Notes under the pieces: model-generated
Database searches by the model: none
What the model was told of the DNA's origin: nothing
What the model saw: the letters and a program-made list of their open reading frames with translations, nothing else
Translations under genes and position numbers: made by a program
Shown: positions 58,065 to 64,000 of the stretch, piece by piece
Numbering within the stretch: the stretch's first letter is position 1
How the letters are laid out: every line of letters begins with the position of its first letter
Assembly: GCF_036325985.1 (NCBI RefSeq)
Contig: NZ_JAUHLI010000018.1
Location: forward strand, 10,805 to 74,804
Origin: Alkalimonas cellulosilytica
GTDB lineage: Bacteria > Pseudomonadota > Gammaproteobacteria > Enterobacterales > Alteromonadaceae
Direction: 5' to 3'
Length of the DNA stretch: 64,000 nt

Positions 58065-59332
58065 GAGGCTTTCACACCAAATTGTTGTTGCTCCTGGCCA
58101 TCGGTTTCCATTTGCGCTGCCATCAGGCGACCACGCTCGGCCGGAAAGGCCTGCACCAGTGCCATCGCCATATCGCGTAACCCTTTGGCGGCCGGGCCAT
58201 GGTTGTTGGTGCCGGTGGTGCCCAGGCATTTAAGGGCATTGACGGCCACTTTAAAGCCGTATTCAGACACCTGGCCTTTGCACAGCCGCCAGCGTTTGAC
58301 CACTTCGGCTTTGGTTAAAATTTCCGGCTCTGCGGTTTCAAGCTCCAGTTGGCGGCGCAGCCAGAGGCTGGCGGTTTCCAAATCGGCCATCATCTCGCCA
58401 ATCAATTGCTGGTGCATCGGCGAGCTGGCAATGGTAGCACCACTGTCACCAAAGGTGTTGCTGGTCAGGATCTGCAGGGTTGCCCGGTAAATCGACCAGG
58501 CTTGCCCCAGATAGACGGCGATGCCCGCCAGCTGGTTGCCGACAAAGCTGCCGCGGCTCATTTGCATGCAGCGGGTAAAGGCGGCCGGCACCGTTAGTGC
58601 ATCGTCACTGGCAACAAACACACCTTCCAGAATAAGGCCGTGAGTGGCGGTGCCGCGCATGCCGATGGCATCCCACTTTTGCCGCTCTTTCACACCGGCA
58701 GCATCCCGGTCGACAAAGAACGTGCATAGGCCACTGGCATCGGTGGCACCTTCCAGGCTGGCGGTGACCAGGTAACGGTCGGCCACGCCGGTGGCGCAAC
58801 CAAAGCTTTTCACGCCGCTTAAGCGGTAACCGCCATCTACCGGCCGGGCTGTGGTGCCAATGGTGATGGAAGCGGTCTGAGACTTCACCGTTTCGCTGGC
58901 AAAGTTGGCCAGCCACAGGCCGTCCCGTCCCATGCTGGTCAGCACTTTTTCAGCAAAGGCGCGCACCAGCGGGGTTTCTTCGGCACTAAAAAGGCCGGCT
59001 TCGATGGCCTCTAACGCCAGCAGGCCGCGGGAGGCCGACGAGCAATGAAAGAAATACGCCAGGGCGGTCGAAGGGCAGACCGAGCCCATGGCAAAGGTGG
59101 CTGCCGCCAGATCGCGCAAGCCGCCACCCAGTCCACCGTACTGCTCTGGAATAATCAGCCCAAGCAAGCCGGCGTCACTTAAGGTTTTAATGTGAGGCTG
59201 GTAAAAGCTGCCGCTTTGATCAACCTGAGCGGCGGCTTCTTTCAACGCTGGCAGCACCGATTCAACCCGCTGTGCTCTGGCTTTTTCTGCGGTATCCATG
59301 CCTTCTACAAAATATTCTGCGGTAAGTTTCAT
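58061..59332 (-). CDS. Acyl-CoA dehydrogenase-fold flavoprotein (possibly flavin-dependent monooxygenase type)
   Basis: 423 residues. Acyl-CoA dehydrogenase fold: LLGLIIPEQYGGLGGG (about 56-71), WLANFASETVKSQ (about 140-152), YRLSGVKSFGCATGVADRYLV (about 168-188), KWDAIGMRGTATHGLILEGVFV (about 219-240), then a helical C-terminus. It lacks the ExxR/EGT end of true acyl-CoA dehydrogenases, and the early ALAYFFHCSSASRGLLA region recalls the HsaA/DszC/HpaH-like group that oxygenates with reduced flavin. Dehydrogenase or monooxygenase cannot be settled. RBS AGGAGAGG. Confidence 0.85.
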   Translation of the reverse strand: MKLTAEYFVEGMDTAEKARAQRVESVLPALKEAAAQVDQSGSFYQPHIKTLSDAGLLGLIIPEQYGGLGGGLRDLAAATFAMGSVCPSTALAYFFHCSSASRGLLALEAIEAGLFSAEETPLVRAFAEKVLTSMGRDGLWLANFASETVKSQTASITIGTTARPVDGGYRLSGVKSFGCATGVADRYLVTASLEGATDASGLCTFFVDRDAAGVKERQKWDAIGMRGTATHGLILEGVFVASDDALTVPAAFTRCMQMSRGSFVGNQLAGIAVYLGQAWSIYRATLQILTSNTFGDSGATIASSPMHQQLIGEMMADLETASLWLRRQLELETAEPEILTKAEVVKRWRLCKGQVSEYGFKVAVNALKCLGTTGTNNHGPAAKGLRDMAMALVQAFPAERGRLMAAQMETDGQEQQQFGVKAS

Positions 59333-59364
59333 AACCTCTCCTTTGCGTTCAACGCAACTGTGCT

Positions 59365-60099
59365 TTAGGCGTGATTGGTTTTAAGTAGCGTGCGCAATTG
59401 CTGACCGGCTTCAGCGCCAATCAGCGCATCGATGCGTTGCCAGACCGGGTCAATTTCCGGAGAAAAAATCGCGGCTCTGTTGGCGCTGTCCCGCTCGGCC
59501 AGCAGGGTGTTGCTGACAGCAAAAGTGGGTTTGTCGGCAATCAGTTGCTGCCAGTACAGGCGGTAGCGTTCGACAAAAGGCGTGATGCTGGCAAAGCCCT
59601 CGGCATTGGCACGGTGCACCAGCATCCAGGGCGACATGGTGGCGCGTTGAGCCGGGCTGATATGGGCCGGGGTGATGCCTGGCAGTTGTTCGGCTTCCTC
59701 AAACACCGGCGTTAGCGGCACAAAGATCCGGTTCATGTAATCGGTATGGGCTGCCAAATCCAGCTTGGGGATCAAATCCAGGTGGTAAGAATAGTGTTCA
59801 CCGGCTTTGACCGAGTCGAGCGTAAAGTGCGGCAGCACCGAGTCGCTGGCGGTAAAGGCAAAAATCATATGGGAGTCGAGCTGCATGGCCGGGACTACGA
59901 TGGAGCAGGTGACCAGACGCTCGATCTGATCGCCTCTGAACAAGCGGACATGACCGACCTGACCCTGCACCATGGGCAGCTGGCTGATAAGCCGCATGTA
60001 AGGGCCGCCGTCGCTGCCAGTTTGCTCGGTCAGCTGAAAATGACGGACGATGGCATCCAGGGTGTTGTCGCTGAGTTGTTGCGGTAATGAGGTACTCAT
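59365..60099 (-). CDS. Red chlorophyll catabolite reductase (RCCR)/bilin-reductase-like protein
   Basis: 244 residues, cytoplasmic. The middle and end show the spacing of plant RCCR (ACD2): YHLDLIPKLDL (105-115), TDYMNRIF (119-126), LPGITPAHISPAQRATMSP (139-157) and ERDSANRAAIFSPEID (202-217), against LDLPHRKDL, PDYL, LPEVNPYVSP...SP and ERRDKSFR in ACD2 as I recall it. RCCR and ferredoxin-dependent bilin reductases share a fold and reduce linear tetrapyrroles. A bacterial member inside a catabolic operon is the strongest pointer to a bilin or chlorophyll catabolite. Overlaps the nitrilase gene by ATGA. A profile search would settle it. Confidence 0.75.
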   Translation of the reverse strand: MSTSLPQQLSDNTLDAIVRHFQLTEQTGSDGGPYMRLISQLPMVQGQVGHVRLFRGDQIERLVTCSIVVPAMQLDSHMIFAFTASDSVLPHFTLDSVKAGEHYSYHLDLIPKLDLAAHTDYMNRIFVPLTPVFEEAEQLPGITPAHISPAQRATMSPWMLVHRANAEGFASITPFVERYRLYWQQLIADKPTFAVSNTLLAERDSANRAAIFSPEIDPVWQRIDALIGAEAGQQLRTLLKTNHA

Positions 60100-61796
60100 G
60101 CAGAGGCTCCTTCTGGGGTGGTCGCCTTAATCATAGGATCCAGCAAGCGCCAGGGCCGGTTGGCAATTAAGTGGGTGCGGTGGGATGCGACTTTATTGGC
60201 GGCCGCTTGCGGGTGGATCTCAGCCTGCAGCACCGGCTGTCCTGGCTGGCCGCGGATAATGACCGGGGCGCTTAACAAGCCATCAAAAGCGCGTTCTTTC
60301 CAGGGGGTCATCAGGGTAAAGTCGGTTTGCAAATCACAAATCAGGTGATGGCCACTGTGATGATCGGCGGCAACTAGATTGACCCGGTTTTCTGCTGCCC
60401 GTTCGACCAGGCCAGTATCGGTCAGCCAGCGCTCTTGCAGCTGCAGTGGCACCAACACCACTTCGGCCCCTTGCATCGCTACCAGCCGCATGGTTTCCGG
60501 ATAAATGGCGTCGTCTTCACAGAGTACCGCCAGCTTGCCAAAGGGGGTAGGCAGAATGCGAAAGGCATCGCCATGCACCTGGCCGGCAAAACGCTGACTG
60601 TGATGCACCTGAGCTTGTTGGTGTATCAGGCCCTTGGCGCCAATCAATACCGCGCAGTGGCTCAGACCGGCATCGGCTGGTAGCAGCAGGGTAGTGGCTA
60701 CCAGCGTCTCCCCCTGCAACAGCTGTTGCAGCGCGTTGAGCAGTTGCTGGCTAAAATGTGCATCCTGGCTGGCATCGCTGGCTTTCCACGGCAACTCGGG
60801 CAAGCAAATCAGCGGGATTTGCTGGGCCTGCGCCTGCTGTACTTGCTGCAGCAAATCGGCCAGAGCTGCTTCGCCGCTCAGTTGACTGCTGATGGCGGCT
60901 GCCTTCAGCACGGCTGGGCCTTCAAAAGCCGGCAGCGGCTGTTGGGCCGGATCCTGGCCCAGCGATTGATAGAGCTCAGGCCTGCGCTCGCGAAAAATAT
61001 CGCTGCCATCCGGCCGCCGCTTATCCAGCGCCTGAGTTAAATCAATCTCAGCGTAAATAATTTCTTCGTCATGGCCAGCCAGCGCCAGCACAGTGCCATC
61101 CGGTGCCACCACCTGGCTGTCACCGGCACCGCTTAAAAACTGCACCGGAATGTTGACTGCGGCTGAGACCGGTTCCAGCATGGCCTCCGGGATCAAAGGC
61201 CCAACTTTATTGGCGGCCACCACAAAGACTTTGTTCTCGGCAGCCCGCACCGGTATATGCAGGTTGCCTTCATCGATGGCAAAGGAATTTAAGCTGTTGC
61301 AGAGCAGCTGAGCGCCACGCAATGCCAGGCAACGGGGCGTTTCGTTGATCACGCCATCCATGCAGGAATAGAGGGCTATTTTACCAAAGGGCGTATCGAC
61401 AATGGGGCTCGGTTCAACCGCCGGTTGCAAAAAGTCATTTTCATGGCCAATCAGTACCTGCTTATTGGCTTCGGCCAACAGCTTTCCTTCTGGTGAATAC
61501 AGCAAACTGGTACCTGTGACCTGTTGGTTGGCACGACGTACCGTACAGTTGATCACCAGGTACGCTTTTACCTCGGCAGCGGCTTTGGCAATGGCGCGTA
61601 GGAAATCGCCATCCAAATCCACCGACACCTGATAACAGTGTTCAGCGTTGTCGTACCAGGAGTTGTGATTGCAAAATTCAGGCAATACCATCAAATCCGG
61701 TTGTTGTTCACCAGCTTGTGCTATTATTCTGAGGCAAGTTGCCAAATTGGCTGAAACATCGTTGGTAACGGCAAATTGAGCTGCAGCAACTTTCAT
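60096..61796 (-). CDS. Tandem-domain carbon-nitrogen hydrolase (nitrilase superfamily)
   Basis: 566 residues from ATG 61796 (the longer frame starts inside the promoter dyad region). Two nitrilase domains in one chain. Domain 1: Glu40 (VLPEFCNHNSWY), Lys112 (AEANKQVLIG), Cys145 (ALYSCMDGVINE), complete. Domain 2: Glu334 (LPELPW) and Cys426 (VLCEDDAIYPE) are present, but the Lys region reads HQQAQVHHS (392-400) without a clear Lys, so it may be inactive. Hydrolyses amides or nitriles. First gene of the RCCR operon, so it may remove an amide nitrogen early or late in the pathway. Confidence 0.88.
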   Translation of the reverse strand: MKVAAAQFAVTNDVSANLATCLRIIAQAGEQQPDLMVLPEFCNHNSWYDNAEHCYQVSVDLDGDFLRAIAKAAAEVKAYLVINCTVRRANQQVTGTSLLYSPEGKLLAEANKQVLIGHENDFLQPAVEPSPIVDTPFGKIALYSCMDGVINETPRCLALRGAQLLCNSLNSFAIDEGNLHIPVRAAENKVFVVAANKVGPLIPEAMLEPVSAAVNIPVQFLSGAGDSQVVAPDGTVLALAGHDEEIIYAEIDLTQALDKRRPDGSDIFRERRPELYQSLGQDPAQQPLPAFEGPAVLKAAAISSQLSGEAALADLLQQVQQAQAQQIPLICLPELPWKASDASQDAHFSQQLLNALQQLLQGETLVATTLLLPADAGLSHCAVLIGAKGLIHQQAQVHHSQRFAGQVHGDAFRILPTPFGKLAVLCEDDAIYPETMRLVAMQGAEVVLVPLQLQERWLTDTGLVERAAENRVNLVAADHHSGHHLICDLQTDFTLMTPWKERAFDGLLSAPVIIRGQPGQPVLQAEIHPQAAANKVASHRTHLIANRPWRLLDPMIKATTPEGASA

Positions 61797-61847
61797 AATT
61801 TTCCCGCCTTGTAAGTGATCGCTTTTGACCAATGCGAAGTAATAATA

Positions 61848-61881
61848 GACTTAATGTATTATTAGTATATCATTAAGTCAA
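61848..61881. promoter_or_regulatory. Dyad operator in the divergent promoter of the RCCR operon and the 61908 transport operon
   Basis: Perfect nine-base arms GACTTAATG (61848-61856) and CATTAAGTC (61871-61879) with a 14-base AT spacer. Leftward promoter: -35 TTGACT (61881-61876), 17 bases, -10 TACATT (61858-61853), so the arms lie on both boxes. It contains ATATCATTA (61867-61875), the inverse of TAATGATAT found at 43709 and 51665. A repressor here would control both directions. Confidence 0.6.
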
Positions 61882-61907
61882 TACCGTGCATGCAGAAGGA
61901 TGATCTT

Positions 61908-62594
61908 ATGGTTCAATACAGTCTTGCGTTAGCGCTTTACGATTACATTCCTATCGTGTTGTTTGTCACAGGCCTTTGGCTCACCGCCAAAGCCGTCGAA
62001 CCGAATGCGCCGTCCATGGCCCGGCTGATGCGCTACGCCATCGTGCTGGTAGGGTTGGGGGGCTTTTGCAAAGCCAGTTGGAAATTGCTGATCGCCGCCT
62101 TTGATGTCAATTGGATGCTGCTCAATGATGCGCTCTTTGTGCTGATGGCGCCGGGCTTTACCTTTATTGCCTTTGCTATCTGGTCGGTACGCCGTCAACT
62201 GGCAAACCGGCCTTTACCGGCCACCGCCTGGCGCTGCCCGGCATCGGCGACGGCGCTTGGCCTCGGGCTGGCATTGTTGCTGGCACTGATGCTTAGCAGC
62301 AATGTCTGGTTCTTTGTGCTGCTGTTGCAACTGACGGTGGCCAATGTGCTTTTTACCTGGCACGCGATGAAATTCAGTCTCTCGGTTGGTAGCAAAGCAG
62401 CAGCGCTGTTGTTTGTTGCCAATATCATCGGCGTTTTTGTGATGTCTGGCCTGGCGAGGGTTGGGGATCCTAGCGAAGCCTTTCAGTGGATAGCACAAAT
62501 CAGCAATACCGTCACTCAGGGCAGTCTGGCTCTGGCTGGCTGGCTGTTGTGGCAACGCGTTAAGCAGCCTGCCGCCGTCGGCGCTATGGCCTAA
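61908..62594 (+). CDS. Polytopic integral membrane protein, unknown function
   Basis: 228 residues from ATG 61908 (AAGGA nine bases before it; an ATG six codons earlier lacks a site). About seven membrane helices: YDYIPIVLFVTGLWLTAKAV (about 12-31), LMRYAIVLVGLGGFCKASWKLLIAAF, WMLLNDALFVLMAPGFTFIAFAIW, and others to the end. Charged residues are few. No family recognised. Cotranscribed with an MFS transporter 15 bases downstream and divergent from the RCCR operon, so a role in transport or membrane redox of the pathway is likely. Confidence 0.75.
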   Translation: MVQYSLALALYDYIPIVLFVTGLWLTAKAVEPNAPSMARLMRYAIVLVGLGGFCKASWKLLIAAFDVNWMLLNDALFVLMAPGFTFIAFAIWSVRRQLANRPLPATAWRCPASATALGLGLALLLALMLSSNVWFFVLLLQLTVANVLFTWHAMKFSLSVGSKAAALLFVANIIGVFVMSGLARVGDPSEAFQWIAQISNTVTQGSLALAGWLLWQRVKQPAAVGAMA

Positions 62595-62609
62595 TCAAAG
62601 GAAGCAACC

Positions 62610-63956
62610 ATGCAACAAGAAATCAAATCGTTTTTGGGGGTGAAAACCAACCCCGGCGTGTCGAGCGGCAACATGATGGTGTTTTACCTGACCTGCCTGG
62701 CCTCAATTTTACTCGGCACCTTTATGAATGCCTTTCAGCCATTTTTATTCAGCGAGATCATGGCGATCCCGCGCTCAGAGCACGGGGTATTAAGTGGCAA
62801 ACTGAACTTTGCCGGTGAAATCGCCATCATTTCCACCGTGGGACTTTGGGGCGCCGTGTCGGATAAAATTGGCCGGCGTCTGGTGATGACGTTGGGCTTT
62901 ATCCTGGTCGGGGTGTCCTTTTACCTGTACCCCCACGCCGGCAGCGTCAATGAGTTGTTGTTGTACCGGGTGATCTACGGCGTTGGGATTGCCGCGGCAA
63001 CCTGCATGATTGTCACCTTGCTGGCGGATTTTGCCCGCGATGAAAACCGCGGTAAAGCGGCTGGGTTTCAGGGCATTTGCAATGGCCTCGGTGCTGTGCT
63101 GGCGCTTTTTGTGCTGCTGCGCTTGCCTCAGTTTTTTCAAAATGCCGGTCAGGATGCGGTGCAATCCGGCATCTCCACTTACAACATCGTGGTGATCTTC
63201 GCGCTGGTGATGGCGGTGTTCTCCTGGCTGGGATTAAAATCCAGAGCGTCCAGTCATGAAGGGGAAAAGCTACCGTTGTTGACCATGGTGGCCAATGGCA
63301 TCCGGGCCGGCCGTGATCCGGGCATTGCCCTGGCCTATGGCGGTGCCTTTGTCTCGCGCGCCAACCTGACCATAGTGGGTGCCTTTATGACGCTGTGGTT
63401 GTCGAATTACGGCATGGAAGAAGCCGGCATGTCGGCTGCCGACGCCTTGAAAAAAGCCGGCATTGTGGTGGCGATGGCGCAAGGGGTGGCTTTGTTGGGC
63501 GCGCCTTTCTTTGGTATTTTGACCGATAAAATCAGCCGGGTGAATGCCCTGATCATTGCGCTTTTTATCTCCTTTGTTGGCTACACCAGCACTTATCTGA
63601 TTAGCGACCCTTTTGGCACTGCCATGCTGGTGGTGGTGGTGCTGATTGGCTTAAGTGAAATTGGCGCCATCATTACCTCGGGCGTGTTGATTGCGCAGCA
63701 AACGCCGCCGGAAAAACGTGGTGCTGTGATTGGCATCTTTAACTTAAGTGGCGCTGTCGGTATTCTGGTGTCCAGTCTGATTGGCGGCTATCTGTTCGAT
63801 CACTGGGATAACTCTGGTCCCTTTGTCTTTATCGGGCTTTGCGCCTTGCTGGTAGCGGTTTGGGGACTGATGGTGCGCCACAAGGTGGTGCCTTACCAAA
63901 AGCCAGCACCGGACGATGCGGCCATGGCGGTGCAGGAAGTACCAGGCAATCCATAA
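62610..63956 (+). CDS. MFS transporter, third
   Basis: 448 residues, twelve membrane segments. Motif A after helix 2: GAVSDKIGRRLVM (about 82-94); a second copy after helix 8, GILTDKISRVNALI (about 303-316). Central loop LKSRASSHEGEKLP. Not closely related to the paralogous pair at 30258 and 41463. RBS AAAGGAAG. Under the same divergent control region as the RCCR operon, so it probably imports or exports a substrate or end-product of that operon. The last 44 bases of the window hold nothing recognisable. Confidence 0.9.
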   Translation: MQQEIKSFLGVKTNPGVSSGNMMVFYLTCLASILLGTFMNAFQPFLFSEIMAIPRSEHGVLSGKLNFAGEIAIISTVGLWGAVSDKIGRRLVMTLGFILVGVSFYLYPHAGSVNELLLYRVIYGVGIAAATCMIVTLLADFARDENRGKAAGFQGICNGLGAVLALFVLLRLPQFFQNAGQDAVQSGISTYNIVVIFALVMAVFSWLGLKSRASSHEGEKLPLLTMVANGIRAGRDPGIALAYGGAFVSRANLTIVGAFMTLWLSNYGMEEAGMSAADALKKAGIVVAMAQGVALLGAPFFGILTDKISRVNALIIALFISFVGYTSTYLISDPFGTAMLVVVVLIGLSEIGAIITSGVLIAQQTPPEKRGAVIGIFNLSGAVGILVSSLIGGYLFDHWDNSGPFVFIGLCALLVAVWGLMVRHKVVPYQKPAPDDAAMAVQEVPGNP

Positions 63957-64000
63957 ATGCTCATAGCAAGCTCCAAAAACAACAAACCCCTGACAGAGCT

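Noticed and set aside
1..64000. CRISPR arrays, transposases, phage genes, tRNA or rRNA genes
   Set aside because: Looked for regular repeats, transposase motifs and RNA-like cloverleaf sequence by eye; none found.

Overview
The window is 64 kb of gammaproteobacterial-type chromosome holding about 61 protein genes packed into operons. No rRNA, tRNA, CRISPR or mobile element is visible. Two large TonB-dependent receptors, lipoproteins, strong Shine-Dalgarno sites, many ATGA start/stop overlaps and FNR-like promoter boxes point to an aerobic, probably aquatic gammaproteobacterium. The genus cannot be fixed from the sequence. Almost everything is catabolic: four family III CoA-transferases, CitE-, MaoC-, enoyl-CoA hydratase- and HMG-CoA-lyase-type enzymes, two MmgE/PrpD proteins, a LeuC/LeuD pair, three aldehyde dehydrogenases, amidases, nitrilases, three MFS transporters and two TonB receptors.

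Layout. 1-5468 (minus): LeuCD-type hydratase and a cupin, then cytochrome c, an isochorismatase-fold amidase and two polysaccharide-deacetylase/cyclic-imidase-type hydrolases. 5637-6811 (plus): enoyl-CoA hydratase and thioesterase. 6939-16007 (plus): unknown protein, methyltransferase, small coiled-coil protein, two MmgE/PrpD proteins, PaaK-type ligase, amidase and CoA-transferase, closed by a terminator. 16130-24193 (plus): HapK-like protein, SDR, PuuE/imidase-type hydrolase, CitE-like lyase, MaoC hydratase, acyl-CoA dehydrogenase, two CoA-transferases, MDR reductase. 24455-30184 (plus): TonB receptor, two exported proteins (PPOX-like and DUF1838), flavoprotein, small protein. 30258-34776 (minus): MFS, FAD oxidase, VOC protein, calycin-like protein. 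34988-43471: membrane protein, DUF1330/nitrilase-like/ALDH/GntR operon, two paralogous FNR-type regulators, an exported CpcT/CpeT-like protein fused to DUF1330, a second MFS. 43813-46437: second TonB receptor. 46668-51643 (minus): CoA-transferase, HMG-CoA lyase, two hydrolases, membrane protein. 51726-61796 (minus): tandem nitrilase, a red-chlorophyll-catabolite-reductase (RCCR)-like protein, acyl-CoA dehydrogenase, two ALDHs, hydrolase, isochorismatase, FAD monooxygenase, maleate-isomerase-fold protein. 61908-63956 (plus): membrane protein and MFS.

Main idea (inference). Two proteins resemble families that handle linear tetrapyrroles: the CpcT/CpeT-like protein at 40316-41254 and the RCCR-like protein at 59365-60099. 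Around them are the enzyme types needed to take alkylated maleimides, the expected oxidative fragments of bilins (hematinic acid, methyl-vinyl- or ethyl-methyl-maleimide), to central metabolism: cyclic imide hydrolase, maleamate-type amidase, dialkylmaleate (homoaconitate-like) hydratase, CoA-transferase, MaoC hydratase and CitE-like lyase. I propose that the window is a bilin/chlorophyll-catabolite (linear tetrapyrrole) uptake and degradation locus. No substrate is proven by sequence; catabolism of other cyclic imides or N-heterocycles is the main alternative.

Regulation. Eight intergenic sites fit TTGAY-N4-RTCAA, matching the ExxSR recognition helices of the two FNR-family regulators in the window. 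A second element, TAATGATAT inside AT-rich dyads, overlaps the core promoters of the second TonB receptor, the CoA-transferase/HMG-CoA-lyase operon and the RCCR operon.
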